Assembly: GCA_964643605.1 (NCBI GenBank)
Contig: CAZXTF010000012.1
Location: 1-23,649, forward strand
Source: CAMTWJ01 sp964643605
GTDB lineage: Bacteria > Patescibacteriota > Saccharimonadia > Saccharimonadales > 2-12-FULL-41-12
DNA length: 23,649 nucleotides
Reading direction: 5' to 3'
Both the position numbers and the translations under genes were made by a program. Positions 6,801 to 14,342 of this stretch are shown here, in pieces. The notes beneath the pieces are model-generated. The model was not told where the DNA came from and searched no databases. It was given only the letters and a program-made list of their open reading frames with translations. Positions within the stretch are counted from its first letter, which is position 1. Every line of letters begins with the position of its first letter.

Positions 6801-7937
6801 TGCGTATGAGCTATCAAAAAATTCATACACATCAAGGCCTACCGATAAACTACCGCCGCTTGATGTAAATACTTCAAACCCGTTTCCTGACGCACCATAC
6901 ACCCCTAGGCTGCCATCTACATTGCCTCCTACCGTTAGCTTTTTGTTATTATTCAACGTAGATACGCTCATAACATCATTTCCGCCAGAATCTTGGATTC
7001 TGAACGCATTGAGAGAATTACTGCTAGTTCTGACTAAAACATTGTCATCTGTCCTTAGTAAGTTAGAGCCACCCCTGTAAAGATTAGTATCCGTGCCAAA
7101 AGTTATACCACCGTCTGCGGTAGTGGTGTTGGTGCCTATGGTGAGTAATGAGTTAGCTGGTGTAGCGCCAATGCCAATACGAGTGTTGGTGGTATCGGCG
7201 ATAAAGAGATTGGAGGTACCAGCAGAGTTTTGGATTTGGAAGGCAGCAGTGGAGTTAGTAGAGTTCTGAAAGAGAGCAGAGCCATCATTTGCTATTTTTA
7301 GCACACTACTACCCGCCCGCATTAGATCTAAAATATCTGCTGTATTGCCTGTTTTATTGATAGCAATCGAAGACTGAGACGCAGAAGCATCAGTTTGCGC
7401 CCCTTGAGCAAGCTGCACAAAGCCGGTGCTTGTAATGCCATTGAGAGCTTTTGCATTCAGGGCATATGGTGTAGAGCTAAACCGGGTAAAGGGCGACATC
7501 TCCCCGTCCCAGCTTGGCGAACCTGTCCCACCGATGTTAATTGACAACCAAACTACATCTTGATTCCAGTCAATATTTGACCCAAAGGCAGTGATGGAGC
7601 CCAAATATACCGAGAAATAACCATTTTTTACAGTAACCCTATTGCCACCTGTACGAGTTTCCGTCCATTTTAGCGCCTCATCACCCCCTCCAAGCACACC
7701 ATCGCCATCTTGGTATATCTTGAATTCCACATTGTAGGTACCGTCAGGTACTACGGCCCCTGTACTAGTAAGGAGTCTTCCCTGGTAGTTAATCTGTTCA
7801 TTAACTCCTATTGACTGGTGTATTGCCTGAGGTTTACGTGAACTCGAGACAAATACCAACAGAGAGACAACAGATAAGATAGTAAGTACTGTTGCCAACT
7901 CTAAATATCGAAGGCTTTTTAATTTGTTTTTGATCAT
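3882..7937 (-). CDS. Giant surface fibre protein with internal S74 auto-chaperone domain
   Basis: The protein has 1351 residues. A signal anchor (about 13-32) is followed by the INYQGRLLTSTGAVVPDGTY module (48-120) common at the start of bacterial fibre proteins. Residues 170-1000 are Gly/Ser/Thr/Asn-rich beta repeats like phage tail fibres, including a duplicated 61-residue block (about 467-528 and 650-712). Residues 1022-1110 are a peptidase S74 intramolecular chaperone: SDLRLKENI with the presumed nucleophile Ser1024, then GVIAQELEQLFPDLV. In phage tailspikes this domain trimerises the fibre and cuts itself off at that Ser. Here about 240 residues follow, with a Pro/Glu/Gln linker (about 1180-1200) and a terminal beta domain with an H-type-lectin feel. 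No sortase motif is present. The start has no Shine-Dalgarno; an extended -10 lies 63 bases upstream. Confidence 0.85.
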   Translation of the reverse strand: MIKNKLKSLRYLELATVLTILSVVSLLVFVSSSRKPQAIHQSIGVNEQINYQGRLLTSTGAVVPDGTYNVEFKIYQDGDGVLGGGDEALKWTETRTGGNRVTVKNGYFSVYLGSITAFGSNIDWNQDVVWLSINIGGTGSPSWDGEMSPFTRFSSTPYALNAKALNGITSTGFVQLAQGAQTDASASQSSIAINKTGNTADILDLMRAGSSVLKIANDGSALFQNSTNSTAAFQIQNSAGTSNLFIADTTNTRIGIGATPANSLLTIGTNTTTADGGITFGTDTNLYRGGSNLLRTDDNVLVRTSSNSLNAFRIQDSGGNDVMSVSTLNNNKKLTVGGNVDGSLGVYGASGNGFEVFTSSGGSLSVGLDVYEFFDSSYANLLFSADGTTGNFGIGLSAGSANYKLDVDGDINISPGSVYRIDGVAGSTATCSGGQFLKNQVVLGGLTMNGTCSAITGAEITDGSIANADLANSSISLALGTSGTDINWGAGSVSLGGTATLNLPDASATARGLVTTGDQTFNGYKTFNQGARFDNTGVLVRNLAADAFKVQTTFNVDLLSVDTSGNAVTLGSSLTDGLLINSEIRGGSPLSFEGATNDDVRTTFSFVDPTANRTITFPNTSGAIVLDTQFNGDATVSSSGLVTIQNGVVTNAKLANSSINLALGTSGTNANWSAGSVSLGGTATLNLPDASASNRGLVTTGAQTFAGLKTFGAGLTANSGAVNLNATGTSLTNIGNTTGALTLVGSSGSTISFGGLTIDSAELNLLDGKNAALVDVNDAVLTAITGTGALNAGSITSGFGAIDVGASSITTTGTIGTAGLTTFTGGGATFADTVNLPGGGYISLFNCCGDATWINLPTTGPSGIGTGGAGANPFLAYVSGPGNWFTNAVAGDTAYRNTSGRLLFGASATAYQMAIATGGITFDTPTTFNGSLTANSTVALGNGSSNFSVNSSAFKVTTAGAVSGVTTLDTSGNITTGGTFVGNGRSGITLAACANDQYIGNGVRIDDGLITQGSCRTDATSIFSDLRLKENIDDVGSVLDKIRDINIVTFDYKCNDPNLVDLHLSCDKQRGVIAQELEQLFPDLVREDSNGYKMVDAIGLGFYNLKAVSELAHFLNSSGEASFSTASVTNGLKTDSISALTANGAIHIGGDVIIDGNIIAKKIKADQIEGLDILAGQVRALSDAQGQSTAPPDPTQSTPEEEQSPNDTTVLKLAAQQASINLDLSVGGGLTVGGPAEFKGNSIFYKLVTFVEKAIFKNDVTFEGTVAFNSDTGGFAVVRAGQDRVRVTFDRPYAHIPVVTVTVKNGQFVQYAYTDLSPQGFTIILQQPAVGDVEFSWTALSVPEAKTAQAN

Positions 7938-8189
7938 TTTTGTTTTTTAGAAATGTACGCTTGCTATAAGAGTATGTTTCTTATGCTTTATACAAATAAA
8001 TTATATCATTTCTTATCTGTTATAGCAGTATGTTTTCCACAGCTTTGTTTTTTATGGATTTTCTGAGTACATTTTTGGTAGCGCACACAGCAAACAAAAA
8101 TCTAGTGAATCAATTTTTTGGTTAAATTCTAAAAAAAATTAAAGCTTAGATTTTTGAATAAAAATAGTTATTGGAGCTGTCTTTAACGA
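7938..8189. promoter_or_regulatory. AT-rich promoter region of the fibre gene
   Basis: The minus strand has TGATATAAT (8008-8000), a full extended -10, placing the start near 7993 and a leader of about 55 bases. A direct repeat of the form TATA(A/G)(G/C)AGTATGTTT lies at about 7965-7979 and 8021-8035, on either side of it. A 10-base inverted repeat with a 42-base loop (8095-8104 and 8147-8156) lies nearer the end of the PKD gene. No gene is seen. Confidence 0.55.
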
Positions 8190-9269
8190 CTACATTTTGT
8201 GGCGAAGCTGGCGATACATAAATCGCTCGCCTACCCAAAAACTTGCTGTCATGAGAACCGTTATAGTTAGTGCTGGCCACATGTAATTAACTGCTGATTC
8301 TAGCTTATTAGGCTGAGCACAATATTGTAAGAAGTTACTCGTAAACCTAGTGTAGTCGCACGTTTTAACAGGGGCTGCAGCGTTTGGAGCAATATTGTGA
8401 ACAACTACGATAGTCTGTATAGAAGCTTGTCGCCCTTTTGCATCAATCACGCTAATTCGTACTGTCATTTGACCTGTCTTTTTGTATTCATGCAAAGCTT
8501 TAAAATTACCTATGCTATCGTGATTAATTAGTGTGTTCGGGGTACCATCGCCCCAATCAATAGACACCGTATAAGGCTTCGTTCCGCCATCTATTTCGTA
8601 TTCAAGCTTTAGCTGCTGGCCTGATACAAGCCCCCTTTGCACTGGAGGAGTATATACGAGTAGTACTTTTTCGTAGGACTCATATGTCTGACTAGGCGAT
8701 GAAGATGATGATTGAGGAGCCTGATTATCCTTATCCTTCTGCTTGAGAATTACCTGGATTGCTTCAGAGTCAGGGCCATACCTCCCAAGATTATCTCGTA
8801 TTTTTGCAACAATATCGTTTGCTCCAGGAACTAACGTAATAATAATCTGGAACGTACCTTCTGCACTACATTGCGTCATTCCAGCAAATGTCCCTTTCCT
8901 ATACATCTCGACGTAGGTATCTTGTAGGCAGGTGCCCCGAACTTCAACCTGTGAGCTCGTAAACTCAGTACCGCTGGCTGGAGATGTTATCTTTGCAGGG
9001 ACTTCAGGTGGCGGACCATTTATTACCCCCTTTAACTCAATAGAGCCAGTAACTGAATCAGCCTGTGTTGCATGAGTTGTAAAGAGAATCAATGCCCCTG
9101 CAAAGATGATAAGAAAGAACACTATAGCATATGAAGTACAGTAAAATGGTAACCACCGACCGGTATGCTTATGATGCGCAACTCTTACACGAGATCTCTT
9201 AAGCTTATAGGTAGAATGATGATGCTTAGGAAGCTTCTTTGCCGCTGTTTTTACTCTTTTTTGAGCCAT
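8190..9269 (-). CDS. PKD-domain surface protein with two membrane segments
   Basis: The protein has 359 residues. A very basic, His-rich cytoplasmic N-terminus (1-40) precedes a membrane segment at 46-66. An Ig-like beta domain (about 92-175) carries two Cys (114, 134). A Ser/Gln linker leads to a PKD domain at about 210-290 with the family signature SIDWGDG (236-242) and TGQMTVRISVIDAKGR. Cys304 and Cys317 precede a second membrane segment at 330-347, so the two beta domains would sit outside as a loop anchored at both ends. The gene overlaps the end of the DUF916-like gene by 44 bases in another frame, so the two are probably translated together. PKD domains usually bind proteins or glycans. 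The partner here is unknown; its neighbours suggest a surface complex. Confidence 0.8.
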   Translation of the reverse strand: MAQKRVKTAAKKLPKHHHSTYKLKRSRVRVAHHKHTGRWLPFYCTSYAIVFFLIIFAGALILFTTHATQADSVTGSIELKGVINGPPPEVPAKITSPASGTEFTSSQVEVRGTCLQDTYVEMYRKGTFAGMTQCSAEGTFQIIITLVPGANDIVAKIRDNLGRYGPDSEAIQVILKQKDKDNQAPQSSSSSPSQTYESYEKVLLVYTPPVQRGLVSGQQLKLEYEIDGGTKPYTVSIDWGDGTPNTLINHDSIGNFKALHEYKKTGQMTVRISVIDAKGRQASIQTIVVVHNIAPNAAAPVKTCDYTRFTSNFLQYCAQPNKLESAVNYMWPALTITVLMTASFWVGERFMYRQLRHKM

Positions 9270-10215
9270 TTTTGTTACCCGCCCTACTAATGATGAACTT
9301 GTTGTACTGTCTGAAGATAATGATCAGTAGTACTATTGCGAGCAGAATAACTGCGATAAGCTTATACGGAATTGCCCAGAATGAAATAGACTGAGAAGTT
9401 ATTTGATTATCCGAGCCATACACCACATCAGCACGGACCGTGTATCTACCAAATAGCATCTTCTTATTAAAGGTTTGTTCGAATTTACGAATACTACCTG
9501 GTAGCACGTTACGATTGTCAGAATTGAACTGCTCAACATACACATTTTTACCAAACATGTTTGTAACTTGGATAGTACCTTTTGGCTGGAAGTGAATATT
9601 ACCGGTATTCTGCACCCGAGTAGTTATGTCTACGGGACCATATTCAAAGAAACCTCGTCTTTTACCATTTTGCGACGTAAACAATTCGGCTATCTTGGCA
9701 GATTGAGTCACGTCACCCGAAACATTTACGAGCACTAATGTACCCACACTAGCGGACAAAGATACACCGGTATCAGCAAGTTCTGGTGGTGTGCCTGTAA
9801 AACGTACTACCCCATAGTGACCGCCTGGGCTGGCATCTTTTGGTACTACAATGGTAACATCCATGGTTTTGCGCTCTTCAGGAGCAAGAGTTGTCGAGTC
9901 TGGGGCACTCAACCAGTCTTTTATAGAGTATGGGCTTTTCTCATCTGGATTTAGGAGTATCCTTGGCTGACCATCTTCTTCATTACCTGCCACGAAGTCT
10001 TCGTATTGCGCTTTTACAAGTAGCGTGTCTTTGGTTACGTTACGAATTCGAATTTGAGCCTTTAAGGTCTCTCCTGGGTCAGCTTTAAGGTCTAATAGCG
10101 GGGGCGAGATCTCAAGCCCTTGGCCTGCATTCTGTGCACGAACGGCCACAAGCGGTAAAACAATTAAAGCAGCAAATAATACAGCAATGAGTGCCGAAAT
10201 AGACTTCTTAGTCAT
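9226..10215 (-). CDS. DUF916-like exported protein with C-terminal membrane anchor
   Basis: The 329-residue protein has a signal peptide (1-27, cut likely after VRA). Residues 32-165 form a beta domain whose layout, with LEISPPLLDLKADPGETLKA and a late PKDASPGGHYGVVRFTGTP, follows DUF916/WxL-interacting proteins. A second beta domain spans about 190-275. A membrane helix at 284-301 is followed by a basic cytoplasmic tail. In Firmicutes, DUF916 proteins hold WxL proteins on the peptidoglycan. Here the upstream genes encode three secreted paralogues that could play the WxL role, although they lack the WxL motif itself. AGGAGG lies 11 bases before the ATG. The family call is by pattern and would need a profile search to confirm. 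Confidence 0.75.
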   Translation of the reverse strand: MTKKSISALIAVLFAALIVLPLVAVRAQNAGQGLEISPPLLDLKADPGETLKAQIRIRNVTKDTLLVKAQYEDFVAGNEEDGQPRILLNPDEKSPYSIKDWLSAPDSTTLAPEERKTMDVTIVVPKDASPGGHYGVVRFTGTPPELADTGVSLSASVGTLVLVNVSGDVTQSAKIAELFTSQNGKRRGFFEYGPVDITTRVQNTGNIHFQPKGTIQVTNMFGKNVYVEQFNSDNRNVLPGSIRKFEQTFNKKMLFGRYTVRADVVYGSDNQITSQSISFWAIPYKLIAVILLAIVLLIIIFRQYNKFIISRAGNKNGSKKSKNSGKEAS

Positions 10216-10281
10216 GGACTCTATACCCTCCTGAGTTATATCTGCCTATAGTATAGCAAATATCTGAGCATTCTTAACCTA

Positions 10282-11334
10282 TTAAAATGTCGCTGTAGCG
10301 ATATAGGTCATAACAGCAGTGTAGTTACCTGCCTCGGTAGCTGTATCGATATTTACAATATAGCTGACATGAAAGCGCCTAAACTGATCTGAGCCGTTCT
10401 TACTAGCGACACTATCACCTGTTACAAATCGGTATTGGTCGGCCGTATTGTACTCGATTGTCGGGGTAGCCGTACCGGACCCATCTGGATCAGTACCCAC
10501 ATTTGGTGTTGTGTTATCTCGAAGGTTTAGCCCAAATTGCTTAGAACCAATATTGGAAGCTGCCTGAGTAACTAAAGCGTCGATTGTGTTACCTCCTGAG
10601 GTTAGAGTAGCTCCATTTACTGTGATAGAAAAGCCGCCAGCGCCGTTGGTTCCTACACCCAGCTGAGAGATACCACTAGCAGTTGAGCTTGGACTTAGCG
10701 TACCAAAGTCTACAGAAGAGCCTGTTGCGCCTGCACAGTTACTTGTGGTGATACCAGAAGTACCTGTACAAAATGTAAGTGTTTCATCTACTGTAGCTGA
10801 CAAGTTAATCGCTGTAGCCGTGCTTGCAGCTACTGTTCCAGTGTCTACTGCAGAGCCCCAGCTTGCATCAGAATAAAGAGTTACTCGAGCATAATATGTA
10901 GTATTAGTTGCGCTTGGGTTTGTGACATTTCCAAAGACCACCTGTCGAGCCGTTCCGCTGCTTGTGCTACTAGCTCCCGTAGCAGACCCACGCAAGCTAC
11001 CTGCGCTAGCGTTACTCACTGTCCAGGTGCCAGGTAGACTGGTTGAGCTAAACGTTGAAGATGTCGTTGTTAACCCTGAAGGCGCAGAACACGCTCCAGA
11101 GGCAGTGGTACAGATTTGTGCAGAGAAAGACTGGAATGTTGCAGTGGTAGCAGTAGTAAAGTCGAAAGTATATGTAGTAGAAGCACTTGGAGCAGAATCA
11201 CCTAAAGTTAGCTTCCTGGAAGTAATCTGAGCTGCTGTTGCAGTACGAGGAAGCAACGCAACAGATACCGATACGAACACGAGTAGAGCTACTGCAGAAA
11301 AGATGCTGAGCTGTTTGGTAGTGTTTCGTAGCAT
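10282..11334 (-). CDS. Secreted two-domain beta protein, paralogue A
   Basis: The protein has 350 residues with a signal peptide cut near residue 34 (TATA before AQITSRKLTL). An N-terminal Thr/Ser-rich beta domain (35-170) carries a possible disulfide pair in ICTTASGACSAP. The C-terminal module (about 175-350) includes TFCTG, VDFGTLSPSS, the hallmark FGLNLRDNTTPNVGTDP, QYRFVTGDSVA, and ends FHVSYIVNI then YTAVMTYIATATF at the very C-terminus. The next gene upstream encodes the same two domains, and the one beyond shares only the C-terminal module. No membrane anchor or sortase site is present, so the protein must be held by another factor, plausibly the DUF916-like protein encoded next. It is 21 bases from paralogue B and shares 44 identical bases with it (11129-11172). 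Confidence 0.8.
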   Translation of the reverse strand: MLRNTTKQLSIFSAVALLVFVSVSVALLPRTATAAQITSRKLTLGDSAPSASTTYTFDFTTATTATFQSFSAQICTTASGACSAPSGLTTTSSTFSSTSLPGTWTVSNASAGSLRGSATGASSTSSGTARQVVFGNVTNPSATNTTYYARVTLYSDASWGSAVDTGTVAASTATAINLSATVDETLTFCTGTSGITTSNCAGATGSSVDFGTLSPSSTASGISQLGVGTNGAGGFSITVNGATLTSGGNTIDALVTQAASNIGSKQFGLNLRDNTTPNVGTDPDGSGTATPTIEYNTADQYRFVTGDSVASKNGSDQFRRFHVSYIVNIDTATEAGNYTAVMTYIATATF

Positions 11335-11355
11335 ACTTTTAGATATCTCCTTGTA

Positions 11356-12441
11356 TTAGAATGTTGCTGTTGCAATATATGTCATTATGGCAGTATAAGT
11401 ACCTGCCGGTTGTGAACCTGGTACATTTACAATATACGAGACTGTATATGTATTTGCATCTGTTGCATTAGCCACAGTTGCAACGCTATCACCTGTTACA
11501 AATCGGTATTGATTTGCTGTTCCATAATTAGCGGTATAAGAGCCACTTCCTGAACCTGTAGGATCAGTCCCTACACTTGGAGTAGTGTTTGCTCGAAGAT
11601 TTGCACCAAACTGAGCCGTACCATTACTAGAAGCAGTCTGCGATGATAAAGCAGCTATCGATGGAGAGCCTGCGCAACTACCACAAGTAAGTGTTGAGCC
11701 ATTTATAGTAATCGCATAGCCAGCACCACTGTTAGTTGAAGCTGCCATGACCGAAGTACCACTGCTAGCAGAAGTACTAGAGAATGTTCCAAAATCGACA
11801 CTATTACCTGTTATCGTGCCGCAATTTGTACCAGTTATTGATATCCCTGTACAAAAAACTAACGTTTCATCCATTGTTCCAGAGAGCATTATTTGTGTCG
11901 CTGTACTAGCAGCCACAACACCGGTATCAACTGCTGTCGCCCAAGCATTGTCTGAATATAGTGTAATACGAGCGTAGAAAGCAGTATTAGTTGCGCTTGG
12001 GTTTGTGACATTATCAAAGACTATTTGCCCGGCACTGCTACTAGCAGTACTCGATGCACCACTCGCAGAACCACGTAGGCTACCAGCGGTAGCATTACTC
12101 ACCGTCCAGGTGCCAGAGAGAGTGCTAGAAGTAAGCGTTGATGAAGTTGTACTCAAGCCACCTGGTGCCGTACAAGTACCAGAGGCGGTGGTACAAATCT
12201 CGGCAGAAAATGACTGGAATGTTGCAGTGGTAGCAGTAGTAAAGTCGAAAGTATAGCTACTTGTGCCACTTGGGGCTGAATTGCTCAAAGTAACCTTTCT
12301 TGTCGTGATCTGCGCAGCAGATACCGAAGACGGTACAAGCAAAGTCTGCGCCGTTGCTGCTATTAACATAAAAACCGCACCAAGAACTAGTGTTTTCTGG
12401 AAAATATTGTGGACTTTCGTCTTTAGAGTATTTTTATACAT
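11356..12441 (-). CDS. Secreted two-domain beta protein, paralogue B
   Basis: The protein has 361 residues from the ATG at 12441; an ATG at 12462 would give 368. I prefer 12441 because a promoter (TTGTAA, 16-base spacer, TAATAT at 12468-12463) would start the mRNA after the first ATG, and AAGG lies about 12 bases before the second. A signal peptide ends near VSA-AQITTRKVTL, the same mature start as paralogue A. The domains match A in order: a Thr/Ser-rich N-domain with ICTTASGTCTAP, then the shared C-module with FGANLRANTTPSVGTDP, QYRFVTGDSVA and the end YTAIMTYIATATF. Two extra Cys pairs (CGTI region and CGSC) occur in the C-module. It is probably a structural or adhesive surface protein that assembles with A. 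Confidence 0.8.
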   Translation of the reverse strand: MYKNTLKTKVHNIFQKTLVLGAVFMLIAATAQTLLVPSSVSAAQITTRKVTLSNSAPSGTSSYTFDFTTATTATFQSFSAEICTTASGTCTAPGGLSTTSSTLTSSTLSGTWTVSNATAGSLRGSASGASSTASSSAGQIVFDNVTNPSATNTAFYARITLYSDNAWATAVDTGVVAASTATQIMLSGTMDETLVFCTGISITGTNCGTITGNSVDFGTFSSTSASSGTSVMAASTNSGAGYAITINGSTLTCGSCAGSPSIAALSSQTASSNGTAQFGANLRANTTPSVGTDPTGSGSGSYTANYGTANQYRFVTGDSVATVANATDANTYTVSYIVNVPGSQPAGTYTAIMTYIATATF

Positions 12442-12462
12442 TTTTATTGTTCGCCTTGCCAT

Positions 12463-12490
12463 ATATTAGTCTAGCATTAGAACTTTACAA
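12463..12490 (-). promoter_or_regulatory. Promoter of paralogue B (and A downstream)
   Basis: On the minus strand, TTGTAA at 12490-12485 and TAATAT at 12468-12463 are separated by 16 bases. The predicted start falls between the two candidate ATG codons and so supports the downstream one at 12441. Confidence 0.45.
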
Positions 12491-12526
12491 AATAGTATCA
12501 CGTTATCTTTATAAAACACAACCTTT

Positions 12527-13264
12527 TTAATAGGTGCCCGTGCAAAGAATTGTCTGATTGCCAGAGTACTGTCCCCCTGGCGTAGTAGTCGAAGTGTTTA
12601 CTATATAAGAGATAGTGTAGTCCGTTTGCCCGGAGCTCTTGGGAGCTGTCGCTATATTCTCTCCTGCCACATAGCGAAAATTATCTACACTATTGTAGTT
12701 AGCGGTTGGCGAACCAAAAGAAAAACTACTACTCGGCACCTGGACAGCATCTGCACCTACATCCGGATTTGTATTGTTTCTTAAATTTATACCAAATTGC
12801 TCGGTACCGATAACAGATGGTCCGGTAGTATTCATAGCTGTTAAATTATGCAAACCGTTGGATGGAGTATCACCCAAAATAGCCACATTATATCCGTACG
12901 CCGTATAATTCAGAACGCTAAATGCAGCTGTTCCGTACGTTGTCACACTGTTCGATAATGCCCCAAAATTAAGCGTTCCCGAAGATAGTACACAACTAAG
13001 CCTCGGGTCAGCAGTAGTCGTGTTACCGCTCTGTACCGTATGATTCGCTGAAGAACTCTCACCAACCCCTCCTGCATTACCTACCGTTTGCTGTCCAGCT
13101 TCTAGTTGATAATTGGTCGAGCTACTTTCTAGGTTCCCTCCGGGTCCAATAAAGCTCTCGTCTATTCGAAAATTAGTAGACGACCCTTGAGCCAAAACAG
13201 CTGGAGCTGCGAACCCAATAACAGATACCATCAGTCCCAGAGCAAGATATGTTCTTTTGCGCAT
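12527..13264 (-). CDS. Secreted beta protein sharing the C-module, paralogue C
   Basis: The protein has 245 residues with a signal peptide 1-25 (VLA before QGSSTNFRI). The N-terminal part (26-85) differs from paralogues A and B. It has three short SSSxNY/SSAN-type repeats seen in other CPR exported proteins. The C-module (88-245) corresponds to that of A and B: SGTLNFGALS, FGINLRNNTNPDVGAD, FRYVAGENIA, DYTISYIVNTS and a final CTGTY. Cys91 and Cys242 could close the module as a disulfide. The start lies about seven bases after a predicted transcript start (TATAAT at 13283-13278) without a Shine-Dalgarno. It is the first gene of the A/B/C group and may cap or nucleate the assembly; that is speculation. 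Confidence 0.75.
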   Translation of the reverse strand: MRKRTYLALGLMVSVIGFAAPAVLAQGSSTNFRIDESFIGPGGNLESSSTNYQLEAGQQTVGNAGGVGESSSANHTVQSGNTTTADPRLSCVLSSGTLNFGALSNSVTTYGTAAFSVLNYTAYGYNVAILGDTPSNGLHNLTAMNTTGPSVIGTEQFGINLRNNTNPDVGADAVQVPSSSFSFGSPTANYNSVDNFRYVAGENIATAPKSSGQTDYTISYIVNTSTTTPGGQYSGNQTILCTGTY

Positions 13265-13277
13265 ACGCTTAGCTGTA

Positions 13278-13283
13278 ATTATA
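13278..13283 (-). promoter_or_regulatory. -10 hexamer of paralogue C
   Basis: A perfect TATAAT on the minus strand sits 13 bases before the ATG at 13264. No -35 or Shine-Dalgarno is evident, so the leader is about seven bases. Confidence 0.4.
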
Positions 13284-13301
13284 CCCTACCCGGGAGTTAC
13301 C

Positions 13302-14342
13302 TTATAGATGAATATAAACTCTGGTTTTTTCTTTGTCTTTTACGTCGTTTAGATATTCGTTGATGTTCTTGAAGTTAAAGACAATATGAGCTGCTTTTAT
13401 TTTTCCATCTTTTTCTTCAAGATTTTTTACAATTTCTAGACCATACCCCGCATCAACAACTTGCGAATATTCCCCCGGCTTCAGACCAAAGAGTGCACTC
13501 ACAACAATCGCCGAGATATCTCGATTAGTTTTTTCTATCTGAAATCCGTAGTCACCACCACTGGCTTTTGTTGATGGATCTTCCGAGACTTCACGAGCCA
13601 AAGTTTGAAAATCTTTACCACCCTGCAACTGAGCATAGGCAGCATTTGCTCGATCATGTGCATCAGTATCAAGATTCGATAATACTTTTTGAGCTAAAAG
13701 TTGCTGCTTGAGACTACGCTTAAAATCATTAATCGACCAGCCCCAGAAGTCTTTCAAGACTGTTTCGAGTTCTCTATCGCTACCACCTAGACGATTCTGC
13801 TCACGCACTATCTTTATTTGGCCGTCTACTTCTTTATCGCTAACTTTTATCCCTTTCTGCTGGGCGATCTTCTTGATATACGCATCGTTTATGACTTTAT
13901 CGAGTGCTCGTTTTTTAAACTCTGCAAGTTGGCGCTGGCCAGCGTCGCTATTAAAATCAAGCTGTTGTTGTGTTCGGTAATAGTGTGTGTAGTGATTGAC
14001 CTCAAACAAATAATCCTCATAGCTCACAAAGCTCGAGCCAGTTCGAGCTATCGGAAATGGAATAACCTGCGTTACTCGGTACATAAATTCCGAAGTATTC
14101 TGCATCTTATACAGTGCAACGGTCGAATACGTCAGAAAAGCCAGAATGGTAACTGTCAAAATAGAAAGCGTGATAACAACCAAACGATGTTTCGAGTGAC
14201 GAAGCGGGTAAATATACCGACGAGCTTCGCCCAGTACCTCTTCTCGGTGAGCAGCTACAGTATCATTTGTAATACGCTGAGGTACCTCAGGAGCGGCTGG
14301 CTCCTGCTTTTTACTCCGTAACTTCTTGATCTTATTTCTCAT
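13302..14342 (-). CDS. Membrane-anchored SurA/PrsA-type foldase with a rearranged parvulin domain
   Basis: From the ATG at 14342 the protein has 346 residues (a TTG at 14357 would add five; numbers here count from that TTG). One membrane segment (58-80) places the rest outside. Residues 110-230 are a SurA_N-like helical chaperone region with VINDAYIKKIAQQKGIKVSD. The parvulin core follows at 235-311 with GGKDFQTLAREVSEDP, SGGDYGF, LKPGEYSQVV and GYGLEIV. The usual first strand (xARHILV) is missing before the core, and a matching KAAHIVF lies after it at 321-327, so the domain looks circularly permuted. The second catalytic His (GYHI in the family) is Leu here. It overlaps the PH-domain gene by 11 bases. 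Its place just upstream of large secreted beta proteins suggests it folds them. Confidence 0.8.
   Translation of the reverse strand: MRNKIKKLRSKKQEPAAPEVPQRITNDTVAAHREEVLGEARRYIYPLRHSKHRLVVITLSILTVTILAFLTYSTVALYKMQNTSEFMYRVTQVIPFPIARTGSSFVSYEDYLFEVNHYTHYYRTQQQLDFNSDAGQRQLAEFKKRALDKVINDAYIKKIAQQKGIKVSDKEVDGQIKIVREQNRLGGSDRELETVLKDFWGWSINDFKRSLKQQLLAQKVLSNLDTDAHDRANAAYAQLQGGKDFQTLAREVSEDPSTKASGGDYGFQIEKTNRDISAIVVSALFGLKPGEYSQVVDAGYGLEIVKNLEEKDGKIKAAHIVFNFKNINEYLNDVKDKEKTRVYIHL

Noticed and set aside
13818..14321. 167-codon plus-strand frame opposite the foldase gene
   Set aside because: It is a shadow of the foldase, with no ribosome site and no domain pattern.
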